Shown piece by piece: positions 21,738 through 33,454 of a DNA stretch of 64,000 nt (positions are counted from its first letter, which is position 1; every line of letters starts with the position of its first letter). This stretch comes from Qipengyuania sediminis (GTDB taxonomy: Bacteria > Pseudomonadota > Alphaproteobacteria > Sphingomonadales > Sphingomonadaceae): contig NZ_CP037948.1 of the NCBI RefSeq assembly GCF_004358425.1, positions 682,001 to 746,000 on the forward strand, written 5' to 3'. The notes under the pieces are model-generated. The model was not told the DNA's origin. It saw only the letters and a program-made list of their open reading frames with translations, and did not search any database. Position numbers and translations under genes: made by a program.

Positions 21738-22901
21738 ATGGCCCGATCCGCCTCCCCGCACGCGCAACCCCCTGGTGCGACGGGCGTGCTGGTGTTCGCG
21801 GACGGTCGCGTGATCTGGGGGGAGGGCTTCGGGCACGAAGGCGCGGCGGTGGGCGAGCTATGCTTCAACACCGCGATGACCGGCTATCAGGAGATCCTGA
21901 CCGATCCCTCCTACGACAGCCAGGTGGTCTGCTTCACCTTCCCGCATATCGGCAATGTCGGCGCCAATGCGGAGGATGTGGAGAGCGCGGGGCTGGGCGC
22001 ATTGGGCTGCGTGGTGCGCGAGAGGGTGACCCCGCATTCGAGCTTCCGCGCCGAGGATGAGCTGGGCGACTGGATGCGCGCGCATCGCAAGATCGGCATC
22101 GCCGGCGTCGATACCCGCGCGCTGACCCGGCTGGTGCGGCGGGAAGGCGCGCCCAATGTGGTGATCGCGCACGATCCGGCGGGGCAGTTCGATCTCGAAG
22201 CGCTTCAGGGGCAGGCGGCGGGGTGGAGCGGGCTGGCGGGGCTGGACCTCGTGCCGCGGGTGAGCCGACAGAAGCAGGAGACCTGGGGCGGCGGTTATTG
22301 GCAGCTCGGCAAGGGCTATGGCCGCGCGGAGTGGAAGGACAGGCCTCACGTCGTCGCGATCGACTACGGCTCGAAAGACAACATCTTCCGCAACCTCGCC
22401 CGCGCCGGGGCGAAGGTGACGGTGGTGCCTGCGAGGACTTCGTTCGACGAGATCATGGCGCTGGGGCCTGCGGGCGTGTTCCTCTCCAACGGCCCGGGCG
22501 ATCCGGCGGCCACGGGGGCCTATGCGGTGCCGGTGATCCGGGCGCTGCTCGAGGCCGACGTGCCGCTGTTCGGCATCTGCCTCGGCCACCAGCTGCTGGC
22601 GCTGGCGGCGGGGGCGCGGACGGTGAAGATGCACCAGGGCCATCGCGGCGCCAACCATCCGGTCAAGCGGCCCGCCGATGGTGCGGTCGAAATCACCAGC
22701 ATGAACCACGGCTTCGCGGTCGATAACGCTACCTTGCCGGAAGGCGTCGAGGAAACCCACGCCTCGCTCTTCGACGGCACCAACTGCGGCATCGCCATCA
22801 CCGGCAAACGCGCCTTCGGAGTCCAGTACCACCCCGAAGCCAGCCCCGGCCCGCAGGACAGCTTCTACCTGTTCGAGAAATTCGTGGGGATGTTGTTGTG
22901 A
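21738..22901 (+). CDS. carA: Carbamoyl-phosphate synthase small subunit
   Basis: A 387-residue glutamine amidotransferase subunit that supplies ammonia to CarB for arginine and pyrimidine synthesis. The N-terminal half has GELCFNTAMTGYQEILTDPS. The class-I amidotransferase half has the nucleophile C281 in FGICLGHQLLALA and the H365/E367 pair in VQYHPEASPGP. The start at 21738 is preceded by GGAG; an open stretch of 34 codons upstream is not family-like. Unlike in a compact carAB operon, an islet with an opposing gene separates it from carB. Confidence 0.97.
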   Translation: MARSASPHAQPPGATGVLVFADGRVIWGEGFGHEGAAVGELCFNTAMTGYQEILTDPSYDSQVVCFTFPHIGNVGANAEDVESAGLGALGCVVRERVTPHSSFRAEDELGDWMRAHRKIGIAGVDTRALTRLVRREGAPNVVIAHDPAGQFDLEALQGQAAGWSGLAGLDLVPRVSRQKQETWGGGYWQLGKGYGRAEWKDRPHVVAIDYGSKDNIFRNLARAGAKVTVVPARTSFDEIMALGPAGVFLSNGPGDPAATGAYAVPVIRALLEADVPLFGICLGHQLLALAAGARTVKMHQGHRGANHPVKRPADGAVEITSMNHGFAVDNATLPEGVEETHASLFDGTNCGIAITGKRAFGVQYHPEASPGPQDSFYLFEKFVGMLL

Positions 22902-23401
22902 CTGTAAGGGTCGGGAAACAGCCCCGCGACAGCGTCGTAGGCCATCAACATGTTTCGCTTAAGATACAATCTCATCGGACCCCAAAGCACAGCGATGTCG
23001 TCGTCATAGTCCGATCCGATCTCCTTTCCAGTTATAGAAAAGCAATTCGGGTTACGGCCAAAGATCACGCAGAAGCTGAACTTGTTAGTTTCAAAAATTT
23101 GGTTTCCGCTTGAGATGTGGCAGCAAGCGTTCCGACATCGTATAACCAAATCAGTCACGTCGCGTATTTCGCTTCTCAGCTCGTCATCTATACATCCGAT
23201 GTCATCTGTATTCCGATACCTCTGCCCAATTTTGTCGGCCGCCTTTAGAAGGTCGGATAGTAGGATTAGAAGCTTGGTGATGACTGGTTCGAACCAGGGC
23301 GTTTGTGATCCTTCCGCACTAAGAATGTTGGTCGCAACCAATCGCTCGAATTGGACGCGCGACGCGTACAGATCGTTTCGTCGCATAAAGCTAAATTCCA
23401 A
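22865..23401 (-). CDS. HEPN-like protein in a low-GC islet between carA and carB
   Basis: About 178 residues, not assigned to a named family. The chain is mostly helical and contains R-x4-H in VIRCRNACCHISSG, the RNase motif of HEPN domains (Arg-Asn ... His); before it comes a long helix around PVITKLLILLSDLLKAADKIG. The best start is TTG at 23401, with AGGAGG five bases upstream; ATG at 23386 and TTG at 23437 are alternatives. GC content of 22921-23220 is about 48% by hand count, far below the neighbours. The last 12 codons overlap the carA 3' end in antisense, so the native stop may have been lost on insertion. No antitoxin-like partner is seen. HEPN assignment is inference from the motif and helicity. 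Confidence 0.7.
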   Translation of the reverse strand: MEFSFMRRNDLYASRVQFERLVATNILSAEGSQTPWFEPVITKLLILLSDLLKAADKIGQRYRNTDDIGCIDDELRSEIRDVTDLVIRCRNACCHISSGNQIFETNKFSFCVIFGRNPNCFSITGKEIGSDYDDDIAVLWGPMRLYLKRNMLMAYDAVAGLFPDPYSHNNIPTNFSNR

Positions 23402-23460
23402 ACCGCCCTCCTGCGTTTGGCGCGATGATAGAGCCAAACAATTTCTTATGGGAGGCCTAG

Positions 23461-26400
23461 ATGCCCAAACGCACTGACATCTCCTCCATCCTCGTGATCG
23501 GCGCTGGGCCCATCATCATCGGGCAGGCGTGCGAGTTCGATTATTCGGGCACGCAGGCGATCAAGGCGTTGAAGGAGGAGGGCTACCGCGTGGTCCTCGT
23601 CAATTCCAATCCGGCCACGATCATGACCGATCCGGAGATGGCCGATGCCACCTATGTCGAGCCGATCACCCCCGAGATCGTCGCCAAGATCATCGCCAAG
23701 GAGCGGCCCGACGCGCTGCTGCCGACGATGGGCGGGCAGACCGCGCTCAACTGCGCGCTAGATTTGGAACGGATTGGCGTGCTCGCCGAATACGGCGTCG
23801 AGATGATCGGCGCCAAGGCCGATGCCATCGACAAGGCGGAGAACCGCCAGCGCTTCCGCCAGGCGATGGATGCGATCGGGCTCGAAAGCGCGCGCTCGGG
23901 CGTCGCCACCACGGTCGAAGAAGCCTTCGCAGTGCTCGAGCGCACCGGCCTGCCCGCGATCATCCGTCCCAGCTTCACCCTGGGCGGGACCGGGGGCGGG
24001 ATCGCCTACAACAAGGCGGAATTCGAGCAGATCGTCCGCTCCGGCCTCGACGCCAGCCCCACCACCGAAGTCCTGATCGAGGAATCGCTCCTCGGTTGGA
24101 AGGAGTTCGAGATGGAGGTCGTGCGCGACCGCAAGGACAACGCGATCATCGTCTGCTCGATCGAGAACGTCGATCCGATGGGGGTGCACACCGGGGACAG
24201 CATTACTGTCGCCCCGGCGCTGACGCTGACCGACAAGGAATATCAGATCATGCGGTCGGCGAGCATCGCCGTCCTGCGCGAAATCGGCGTGGAAACGGGC
24301 GGTTCCAACGTACAGTTCGCGGTCGATCCGAAGTCCGGGCGGCTGATCGTGATCGAGATGAACCCGCGCGTCTCGCGCTCCAGCGCGCTCGCCAGCAAGG
24401 CGACCGGCTTTCCCATCGCCCGCGTCGCGGCCAAGCTCGCTGTGGGCTACACGCTCGACGAGCTGACCAACGAGATCACCTGCGCCACCCCCGCGGCCTT
24501 CGAGCCGACGATCGACTATGTCGTCACCAAGATCCCCCGCTTCGCCTTCGAAAAGTTCAAGGGTGCCAAGCCCGAGCTTTCGACCGCGATGAAATCGGTG
24601 GGCGAGGTGATGGCGATCGGCCGCTGCTTCGCCGAATCGATGCAGAAGGCGCTGCGCGGCCTCGAAACCGGGCTCGACGGCTTCAACCGGGTGCCGGAGC
24701 TCGAGGGGGCGAAGCGCGATGTCATCACCGCTGCGCTCAGCCAGCGCACGCCCGACAGGATTCTGAAGGTTGCGCAGGCATTTCGTGAAGGTTTCCGTGT
24801 TGACGAGCTGCACGCGCTGACCGGCTACGATCCGTGGTTCCTGCGCCAGATCGAAGCGCTTGTAATCGAAGAGAAAAAGATTGGGGAAGAGGGCCTGCCG
24901 AATACCGCGCCGGAGCTTCGCCGTCTGAAAGCGATGGGCTTCTCCGACAAGCGCCTCGCAACTCTCGCCGTTCGCAGCGTCGGCGTCGCCGGGGGGCTGG
25001 GGGAGACGCAAGCCAAGCGCTCCGGCCTGCTTCACGATGCCCTGCGCGCCATGGCCGGCGCCACCAGCGAGCGCGAGGTCCGCGCCCTGCGCCACAAGCT
25101 CGGCGTGCTCCCCGTCTTCAAGCGCATCGACAGCTGCGCCGCCGAGTTCGAGGCCATAACCCCTTATATGTATTCCACTTATGAGGCGCCGAGCTTCGGC
25201 GTGGCCGAGGACGAGGCGGAGCCCAGCGACCGGCGCAAGATCGTGATCCTGGGCGGCGGGCCCAACCGCATTGGGCAGGGGATCGAGTTCGACTATTGCT
25301 GCGTCCACGCCTGCTTCGCGCTTTCGGAAGCGGGGTTCGAGACCATCATGGTCAACTGCAATCCCGAAACCGTCAGCACCGATTACGACACCTCCGACCG
25401 CCTCTATTTCGAGCCGCTGACTGAAGAGGACGTGCTCGAGATTCTCCGCGTCGAGATGAGCCGCGGCGAGCTGGTCGGCGTCATCGTCCAGCTTGGGGGG
25501 CAGACGCCGCTGAAGCTCGCCGCCGCGCTGGAACGCGAGGGCATCCCCATCCTCGGCACCAGCCCCGATGCCATCGACCTCGCGGAGGACCGGGAACGCT
25601 TCGCCAAGCTGGTGCGGCAGCTCAACCTCAGTCAGCCACAGAACGGCATCGCCAAGAGCCGCGACGAGGCGGCGGCGGTGGCGCGCACCATCGGCTATCC
25701 AGTGCTGCTGCGGCCCTCTTATGTCCTCGGCGGGCGGGCCATGGAGATCGTGGACAGCGAGGCACAGCTTGACGATTACATTGCGACTGCCGTCAACGTC
25801 AGCGGCGACAGTCCGGTGCTGGTCGATCGCTACCTGCGCGATGCGATCGAATGCGATGTCGATGTGATCGCGGATGCCGAAGGCGAGGTTCGGATCGCGG
25901 GCGTCATGCAACATATCGAGGAGGCGGGGGTCCACTCAGGCGACAGCGCCTGTTCGCTGCCGCCCTACAGCCTCGCGCCCGAGATCATCGCCGAGATGGA
26001 GCGGCAGGCCATCGCGCTTGCCCGCGCGCTGAAAGTGCAGGGGCTGATGAATGTCCAATTCGCCTGGCAGGACCCTGCGCGCGAAGTGGGGGAGGGGGCC
26101 AAGCGCGGCAACGGGGTCTATCTCATCGAAGTCAACCCGCGGGCGAGCCGCACCGTGCCTTTCGTCGCAAAGGCAATCGGACGGCCGGTCGCGAAGATCG
26201 CGGCGCGGGTCATGGCGGGGGAGCCGCTGTCGAATATTGAAGCCTTCGCTGTCCCCACGGCCCATATGGCGGTGAAGGAGGCGGTGTTCCCCTTCGCGCG
26301 TTTCCCCGGCGCCGACCCGGTGCTCTCGCCCGAGATGAAGAGCACCGGCGAGGTCATGGGGATCGATGCCGGTTTCCCCGCCGCCTATCTCAAGGCGCAG

Positions 26401-26835
26401 ATCGGGGCGGGGATGGGGCTGCCGGCGGCGGGCACGCTGTTCGTTTCGGTGAAGGACGGTGACAAGCCCGCGATCGTGCCAGCGGTGCGTATGCTTATCG
26501 ATCGCGGGTTTCGCGCCGTCGCGACGGGAGGAACGCAGCGCTATCTTGCAGATCAGGGCCTCGACGTCGCGCGCGTCAACAAGGTCGCCGAGGGGCGGCC
26601 GCATATCGTGGACGCCATCATCGACGGCGAGATCGCGCTGATCTTCAATACCACCGAAGGTTGGCAATCGCTGCTCGATTCCCAATCGATCCGCGCCAGC
26701 GCGCTTGAGAAGAAGCTGCCCTACTATACCACGGCCGCGGCCAGCCTCGCGGCAGCGCGCGCGATTGTCGAGGTGAACGAGGCGCAACTTGAAGTCCGCT
26801 CGCTTCAGGACTATTATGAAGCGCTAACAATCTGA
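23461..26835 (+). CDS. carB: Carbamoyl-phosphate synthase large subunit
   Basis: A 1124-residue subunit making carbamoyl phosphate from bicarbonate, ammonia and two ATP. Two homologous ATP-grasp halves are visible: the first starts [20 protein letters not shown] and the second [20 protein letters not shown], each with an [12 protein letters not shown] or [12 protein letters not shown] glutamate/arginine block. The final about 140 residues are the MGS-like allosteric domain ([16 protein letters not shown] ... IALIFNT). The ATG at 23461 has GGAGG five to seven bases upstream. Because the islet lies between carA and carB, carB may have its own promoter or depend on read-through. Confidence 0.98.
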   Translation: MPKRTDISSILVIGAGPIIIGQACEFDYSGTQAIKALKEEGYRVVLVNSNPATIMTDPEMADATYVEPITPEIVAKIIAKERPDALLPTMGGQTALNCALDLERIGVLAEYGVEMIGAKADAIDKAENRQRFRQAMDAIGLESARSGVATTVEEAFAVLERTGLPAIIRPSFTLGGTGGGIAYNKAEFEQIVRSGLDASPTTEVLIEESLLGWKEFEMEVVRDRKDNAIIVCSIENVDPMGVHTGDSITVAPALTLTDKEYQIMRSASIAVLREIGVETGGSNVQFAVDPKSGRLIVIEMNPRVSRSSALASKATGFPIARVAAKLAVGYTLDELTNEITCATPAAFEPTIDYVVTKIPRFAFEKFKGAKPELSTAMKSVGEVMAIGRCFAESMQKALRGLETGLDGFNRVPELEGAKRDVITAALSQRTPDRILKVAQAFREGFRVDELHALTGYDPWFLRQIEALVIEEKKIGEEGLPNTAPELRRLKAMGFSDKRLATLAVRSVGVAGGLGETQAKRSGLLHDALRAMAGATSEREVRALRHKLGVLPVFKRIDSCAAEFEAITPYMYSTYEAPSFGVAEDEAEPSDRRKIVILGGGPNRIGQGIEFDYCCVHACFALSEAGFETIMVNCNPETVSTDYDTSDRLYFEPLTEEDVLEILRVEMSRGELVGVIVQLGGQTPLKLAAALEREGIPILGTSPDAIDLAEDRERFAKLVRQLNLSQPQNGIAKSRDEAAAVARTIGYPVLLRPSYVLGGRAMEIVDSEAQLDDYIATAVNVSGDSPVLVDRYLRDAIECDVDVIADAEGEVRIAGVMQHIEEAGVHSGDSACSLPPYSLAPEIIAEMERQAIALARALKVQGLMNVQFAWQDPAREVGEGAKRGNGVYLIEVNPRASRTVPFVAKAIGRPVAKIAARVMAGEPLSNIEAFAVPTAHMAVKEAVFPFARFPGADPVLSPEMKSTGEVMGIDAGFPAAYLKAQIGAGMGLPAAGTLFVSVKDGDKPAIVPAVRMLIDRGFRAVATGGTQRYLADQGLDVARVNKVAEGRPHIVDAIIDGEIALIFNTTEGWQSLLDSQSIRASALEKKLPYYTTAAASLAAARAIVEVNEAQLEVRSLQDYYEALTI

Positions 26836-26914
26836 TCCCCGACATCGCCGGCCGCTATCCGCTCTTGCAGCGGCGTGGCGGCGGTTTGCCGGGTGGGGGC
26901 ACAAGAAGGACGAC

Positions 26915-27391
26915 ATGGCGACGATGGACAAGGTCCCGATGCTGGCCGAAGGCTATGAGAAGCTGACCGCCGATCTCAAGGTTCTGCGCGCTGAACGCCC
27001 CAAGATCGTGGAAGCGATCGAAGAGGCGCGCGCGCATGGCGATTTGTCCGAAAATGCCGAATATCACGCTGCCAAGGAACGCCAGGGCCAGATCGAGGCG
27101 CAGATCGCGGAGATCGAGGACAAGGTGACGCGTGCGCAGATCATCGATCCCACCACGCTTTCGGGCGACAAGGTGGTCTTTGGCGCGACCGTGACTTTGC
27201 TCGACGAGGCGGACAAGCCCGTCCGTTACCAGATCGTCGGCCAGACCGAGGCGGATGCGAACCAGGGGCGGATCAGCTACAATTCGCCGCTCGGCCGAGC
27301 ACTGATCGGCAAGCAGGTCGAAGAAGAGGTGGAAGTGACGGTCCCCTCGGGCGACAAGTTCTACCTTATCGACAAGATCGAGTTCATCTGA
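26915..27391 (+). CDS. greA: Transcription elongation factor GreA
   Basis: A 158-residue GreA, which stimulates transcript cleavage by backtracked RNA polymerase. The N-terminal coiled coil contains the acidic tip block [20 protein letters not shown], and the C-terminal FKBP-like domain contains [12 protein letters not shown]. The ATG at 26915 has the ribosome binding site AGAAGGA. It is the usual carB neighbour in alphaproteobacteria, 79 bases downstream. Confidence 0.97.
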   Translation: MATMDKVPMLAEGYEKLTADLKVLRAERPKIVEAIEEARAHGDLSENAEYHAAKERQGQIEAQIAEIEDKVTRAQIIDPTTLSGDKVVFGATVTLLDEADKPVRYQIVGQTEADANQGRISYNSPLGRALIGKQVEEEVEVTVPSGDKFYLIDKIEFI

Positions 27392-27431
27392 GCCCCATTT
27401 CGCCGCAAGTGCCGGACGGGAGACCAACGCC

Positions 27432-27731
27432 ATGAACGTCGTTCCGCCCATCCGACCCATCGCCGAGAACAGGGTGGTCGCGCATTTGCGCGAGTATGGC
27501 GCGGTGTCGGCCAAGAAGCCGATGGGCTATGCACCCTCGCGCCTGACCCATGCGCGGGCGCTGAAGAGGCTGCGCGAGGCCGGAGTGGTGAAGGGCGGGG
27601 ACGGCGCGCTCTATCTCGACGAGGCGGCCTGGGATGCGCGCCGCGGCAAACGCAGGCGCCGCGCCTTCGCTCTGCTGACCGTGGCCGGTGCGGGAGCGGC
27701 GCTGGCAGCGCTCACCACGCTCCGCGGGTGA
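27432..27731 (+). CDS. Small protein with winged-helix-like start and C-terminal membrane anchor
   Basis: 99 residues from the ATG at 27432, with GGGAGA upstream. Residues about 10-70 look like a short winged helix (ENRVVAHLREYGAVSAK, then RALKRLREAGVVKGGDGALYL). A basic cluster (ARRGKRRRRAF) precedes one hydrophobic segment at the C-terminus (LLTVAGAGAALAALTTL), so a tail-anchored membrane protein is likely. I do not recognise the family. It follows greA by 40 bases. Confidence 0.75.
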   Translation: MNVVPPIRPIAENRVVAHLREYGAVSAKKPMGYAPSRLTHARALKRLREAGVVKGGDGALYLDEAAWDARRGKRRRRAFALLTVAGAGAALAALTTLRG

Positions 27732-27746
27732 AGCCCAGCCGGCGGG

Positions 27747-27977
27747 TCAGCCCGCCGGTTCGAGCAGCTTGTGGAGGTGGACGATGACATATTTCATCTC
27801 GGCATCGTCCACCGTTCTTTGCGCCGCGCCGCGCCACTCCTCCAAAGCCTCAGCATAGCTCGGGAACACGCCGACGACGTCGATCGCCGAAGGGTCGGCA
27901 AATTCCAGCGATTGCGGGTCTTTCACGCGTCCGCCCATGACGAGGTGGAGCAGTTGCTTGGAAGTGGTCTCGGTCAT
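27747..27977 (-). CDS. DUF4170 family protein
   Basis: 76 residues, starting at the ATG at 27977. The pattern LHLVMGGRVKDPQSLEF, VGVFPSYAEALEEWRGAAQ and VDDAEMKYVIVHLHKLLEP matches the small alphaproteobacterial family DUF4170, of unknown function. It is a soluble, mixed alpha/beta chain. It is convergent with the 99-residue gene, 15 bases apart. Confidence 0.88.
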   Translation of the reverse strand: MTETTSKQLLHLVMGGRVKDPQSLEFADPSAIDVVGVFPSYAEALEEWRGAAQRTVDDAEMKYVIVHLHKLLEPAG

Positions 27978-28074
27978 GTCATTCCGGCAATGTCGTGGAG
28001 GTCGCAGGGCCCATAGCAGAGCGGCGCGGCGGGACCAGCCCGCCGCGCCACCCGATTTGAGGGATACCCCTTAC

Positions 28075-28569
28075 TTAATGGGTAAGGCGGCTGCGAAGCT
28101 GTTCGATGCTACGTCCGGCTCGTCGTCCTCCCCGGCGCGCAGCATCGAGAATGGTGTCGGTCAGCTCGCTGGAACCGTCCGCAGCACTGCGGCGCCAACC
28201 GCGCGCCTTGTCGCCGCTATTGGCACCAAACTCCCCGATCCGGTTGTGCCCCCGCCTGGCCGCGCTCCCTGCGCTGTCGAACAGGCTCAGCCCGTAGGCG
28301 AGCGCGGCATCGCCGGCGACGCGGGTGAGCGCGCCCGCGCGGCGACCGGCACGGCGGCCGGGCCGGGTCATGGCACCGATGACGAGGGCGCCGACCGCGA
28401 CCGCGGCAACCGCTTTCAGCGGGTTGGCCTTGACGTATTCCATCGCGCCATCCGTCGCGCTCTTCGCCTGATCGACGAAGCTGCGCTGCGCATTTCGCTG
28501 TTCGCTGCTTTCGATCCGCGCCCGCAGCGCTTCGCGCTTTTCGGCATCGGTTTTGGCTTTGCTGGACAT
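28075..28569 (-). CDS. Membrane-anchored, arginine-rich protein of a YqjD/YqjE-like cluster
   Basis: 164 residues from the ATG at 28569 (MSSKAKTDAEKREALRARIE). A charged helix is followed by MEYVKANPLKAVAAVAVG and one membrane segment, which resembles the C-terminal anchor of ElaB/YqjD proteins. After the segment comes an unusual tail with repeated RRAGRRAG and RRGGRRAGRS, likely cytoplasmic and nucleic-acid or lipid binding. It is the last gene of a four-gene minus-strand cluster. The family as a whole is not recognised. Confidence 0.75.
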   Translation of the reverse strand: MSSKAKTDAEKREALRARIESSEQRNAQRSFVDQAKSATDGAMEYVKANPLKAVAAVAVGALVIGAMTRPGRRAGRRAGALTRVAGDAALAYGLSLFDSAGSAARRGHNRIGEFGANSGDKARGWRRSAADGSSELTDTILDAARRGGRRAGRSIEQLRSRLTH

Positions 28570-28633
28570 GTTTGTCTCCGTCGAACGGGATGATTTGCTT
28601 TCTAGCGAAACACCCACGCGCCGCTTCGGGTTC

Positions 28634-28921
28634 CTAGCCGTCGCGCTCATCGCCGAGCACCGCATCCAAGATGGGGTGGCGGGCGAACCAGAGCGCCAAG
28701 GCAGCAACGATGGCGGCCAGGGCACCCTTGTTATCCGCCGCCACATCGCGCGCTTCTTCAAAGACGTCGCTGGCGCCCGCGCTGATCCGCGCAAGCGCGC
28801 GCGCGCCCATGCCCTTGGCCTTGTAGTCCGCCCGCACATGCGCCCAATCGGCGTCGAGAACCGCGCGCGAGGCATCGCGTAGCCGGCGGTCCTCGATCAC
28901 TTGTTGCCGGGGATCGCTCAT
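28634..28921 (-). CDS. Small protein with C-terminal membrane segment (YqjK-position)
   Basis: 95 residues, ATG at 28921. The first 70 are helical and charged (RRLRDASRAVLDADWAHVRA, ISAGASDVFEEARDVAADNK). The end is a hydrophobic stretch, GALAAIVAALALWFARHPIL. The start overlaps the stop of the holin-like gene by four bases (ATGA). In E. coli a third small gene, yqjK, follows yqjD and yqjE; the position fits but I see no clear sequence match. Confidence 0.75.
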   Translation of the reverse strand: MSDPRQQVIEDRRLRDASRAVLDADWAHVRADYKAKGMGARALARISAGASDVFEEARDVAADNKGALAAIVAALALWFARHPILDAVLGDERDG

Positions 28922-29346
28922 GACTCGCCCTTGCCAAACAGCGACTGGACTGCCGCCACGCGCTTGCGGATCGCGAGCGCAAAAAGCCCCGCACCGGCAA
29001 GGAGCACCAGCACGACGATACCGGTCGCGAGCCAGGGGCCGACCAGGGTCGCGAGCGCAAAAACCAGGCCGACCGTCAGCGCAACCAGCGCCAGATGGAT
29101 AAGCGCCAGCGCCCCCGCGCCGTAGATCGTCGCCGACTTCAGCTGTCCCGCCGAATAGCCGGCGCGGCTCTTCTGAAAGGCGATCTCTGCCTGAAGATAG
29201 GTTTTGCCGTCGGCGATCAGCGCCGTGACATCGTCCTTCAAGGATGCGTCCTGCCGCGACGGGAACGCCGCGGCAGGATCGTCATCGACGGGATCGAACG
29301 GCGCTGCCGCCCGGTCCACGGACGAGGGAAGCCCAGTCTGGTCCAC
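28918..29346 (-). CDS. Phage-holin-superfamily / YqjE-like membrane protein
   Basis: 142 residues, ATG at 29346. After an acidic first third comes LKDDVTALIADGKTYLQAEIAFQKSRAGY, the conserved cytoplasmic helix of the YqjE / putative actinobacterial holin-X group. Two long membrane segments follow (around IYGAGALALIHLALVALTVG and GIVVLVLLAGAGLFALAI). Despite the name, these proteins are chromosomal envelope proteins, not phage lysis genes; no phage genes are nearby. It is coupled to the next gene and 17 bases after the DUF883-like gene. Confidence 0.82.
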   Translation of the reverse strand: MDQTGLPSSVDRAAAPFDPVDDDPAAAFPSRQDASLKDDVTALIADGKTYLQAEIAFQKSRAGYSAGQLKSATIYGAGALALIHLALVALTVGLVFALATLVGPWLATGIVVLVLLAGAGLFALAIRKRVAAVQSLFGKGES

Positions 29347-29363
29347 GCCCCCTCCCGACCGGC

Positions 29364-31522
<2,159 letters not shown>

Positions 31523-31579
31523 CCAGCCTTTCGCGACAGGGTTAACGGCTTTTTAGGCGCCGATGCATAGGGCGGGCGC

Positions 31580-33454
31580 ATGGCGATAGCCGCGCGCCCC
31601 ACCTCCTGGCTTCGCATTGCGGCGATGCGGCTTTTCGCGCTCATCGCCCTGCTGACCGGCGCTCCCGCACTCGCGGCCAATTGCAATATCGCGACCTCGC
31701 AGGGAACGACCGGTCCTGCCGATTGGCAGACCTATTGCTGGCTCGATCTCGCGAGCTACAGCGACACCACCGCGCGCACCACGAGCGGACAGGCCTTCAG
31801 CTATACCCTCCCCGACGGGACGCTGATGACCTTCCGCCTGCGCGTTACTGGTCCGGCGCTCGCCGCCGCGACAGCGCCGTCGTGGACGGGGGCGGCGGTG
31901 GGCAATACCGCCTTCCTCGGCATAGCCGGGCGGCCGATCCTCTACCAGGGCGCGGCGGGCACCAACGTCATCACCATCTCCAATATCACGCTGACACCGC
32001 CCGCAGGCGGCACGGTCACGTCCTATATGTTCGTCGGTGCGGACGCAGAGTCCTCGAACGAGGGCGAAAGCCTCACCTTTCAGACCAACGGCGGGCCATG
32101 GTCCGTCATCGGTACGATCGGTCCGATATCGGGCAATGCCTATCCCGGCCAAAGCGGCGCGGGCACCACCAGCTTCACCGTGACCGGCGTGCCCGGAACC
32201 GTCGGCGCCTATATCGTCGGCAGCCCGACACCGACGCAGGTGACGACGACCATGGTGGGCGGCGGCCTCCAGGGCACGATGTTCGCCGTGCGCTTCGCCT
32301 CGATCACGCTCAATACGGTGATCCAGGGTGCGCGGGCCGACCCAACGGATCAGTTCACCTTCTCGATCGCACCGCAGTCGGGCGGAACAGCCTATGCCAG
32401 CGGCTCGACCAGCGGGACGGGGCTCGGACCCTTCACTGCCGCCTCCTTGCCGACGAGCGCCGCGCTGCCGTTGCGCCTGACACAGGCCATGACCTCGGGC
32501 AGCGTGAACGAGCTCACGCACTACCGCTCGAGCCTCACGTGCAGCAATACGACGACGAGCTCGACAACACCGCTGCCGTCCAATGTGTTGACGGACAACT
32601 ACGCGTTCGGTTCGCTGCAATATGGCGACCGGGTCTCGTGCACCTTTACCCAGACGCCGTTCCCGCATTTCCGCCTCTCCAAAGCCATCGGAACCGGCGG
32701 CCGGCAGTTCGCGACCGACCAATTCAGGATGGAGATCGCGCAAGGGGCGACCGTTCTGGCCACCACCACCACCGGGGGGACCGGCACGACGGTGACCACG
32801 GGCGTGACCAGCCAGGTGCAGGGCGTCGCCGGGACCGCCTATACATTACGCGAGATCGGGGCGGGGAGCACCTCGCTTGCACAGTACAATGCGGTGATGG
32901 CATGCACCAACGCCTTTGCGACCTCCAGCACGGTCCTCCCGGCCGTCCCCGGGTCCACGATCACGCCGCAGATGGGCGATGTGATCGCGTGCACCATTAC
33001 GAACACGCGGCGGGCGACCAATGCGACTCTCGCTATCACCAAGCTCTCAGCCATCGTTTCGGACCCGATCCGCAGCACCACCAATCCGCTCGGCATCCCC
33101 GGTGCGCTGGTGCGCTACACCATCCAGATCAGCAATTCTGGGCCCGCGGCGGTCACTGCCAACAGCGTGTTCGTGCTCGACGGTTTGCCCAGCCAGATCG
33201 AGGTCGGCAGCGCGGCCGCAGCGACCTTCACGCAGGGTACGCCGACAAGCGGTCTCACCTTCACGCCCGCGACCGATCTGCGATTCTCCAATGCCACAAC
33301 CGCGCCGGCCAGTTTCGCCGCCTGCACCTATACGCCGGTCGCTGCCTATGACCCGGCGGTGCGCTACGTCTGCCTCAATCCCAAGGGGACAATGGCGGGA
33401 TCCACCGGCACGCCGCCGAGCTTCACGATCAGCTTCGATGCCCGCGTGAAGTGA
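31580..33454 (+). CDS. Secreted CshA/DUF11-type repeat protein
   Basis: A 624-residue secreted protein. A basic start and hydrophobic core end in PALAAN, a typical signal peptide; a second ATG at residue 16 could be the true start. Residues about 34-200 resemble the CshA fibrillar-adhesin domain (ADWQTYCWLDLASYSD, then FSYTLPDGTLMTFRLRVTG). Two prealbumin-like, threonine-rich beta domains follow (FRLSKAIGTGGRQFATDQFR). The last about 110 residues are a DUF11-like domain (LVRYTIQISNSGPAAVTANS). Composition is rich in Thr, Ser, Ala and poor in Lys. No sorting or autotransporter domain is visible, so how it stays on the surface, if it does, is unknown. Confidence 0.8.
   Translation: MAIAARPTSWLRIAAMRLFALIALLTGAPALAANCNIATSQGTTGPADWQTYCWLDLASYSDTTARTTSGQAFSYTLPDGTLMTFRLRVTGPALAAATAPSWTGAAVGNTAFLGIAGRPILYQGAAGTNVITISNITLTPPAGGTVTSYMFVGADAESSNEGESLTFQTNGGPWSVIGTIGPISGNAYPGQSGAGTTSFTVTGVPGTVGAYIVGSPTPTQVTTTMVGGGLQGTMFAVRFASITLNTVIQGARADPTDQFTFSIAPQSGGTAYASGSTSGTGLGPFTAASLPTSAALPLRLTQAMTSGSVNELTHYRSSLTCSNTTTSSTTPLPSNVLTDNYAFGSLQYGDRVSCTFTQTPFPHFRLSKAIGTGGRQFATDQFRMEIAQGATVLATTTTGGTGTTVTTGVTSQVQGVAGTAYTLREIGAGSTSLAQYNAVMACTNAFATSSTVLPAVPGSTITPQMGDVIACTITNTRRATNATLAITKLSAIVSDPIRSTTNPLGIPGALVRYTIQISNSGPAAVTANSVFVLDGLPSQIEVGSAAAATFTQGTPTSGLTFTPATDLRFSNATTAPASFAACTYTPVAAYDPAVRYVCLNPKGTMAGSTGTPPSFTISFDARVK

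Noticed and set aside
23284..23297. Palindrome CTGGTTCGAACCAG resembling a tRNA T-arm (possible attachment site remnant)
   Set aside because: It encodes PWFEPV in the HEPN-like gene, and no acceptor or anticodon arm surrounds it.
23758..25935. A 725-codon antisense frame inside carB
   Set aside because: Shadow of the carB frame with Asp/His/Arg-rich composition and no domain.
28918..29346. Prophage signal from the holin-like gene
   Set aside because: The gene belongs to the chromosomal YqjE-type group and no lysin, capsid, integrase or other phage gene lies near it.
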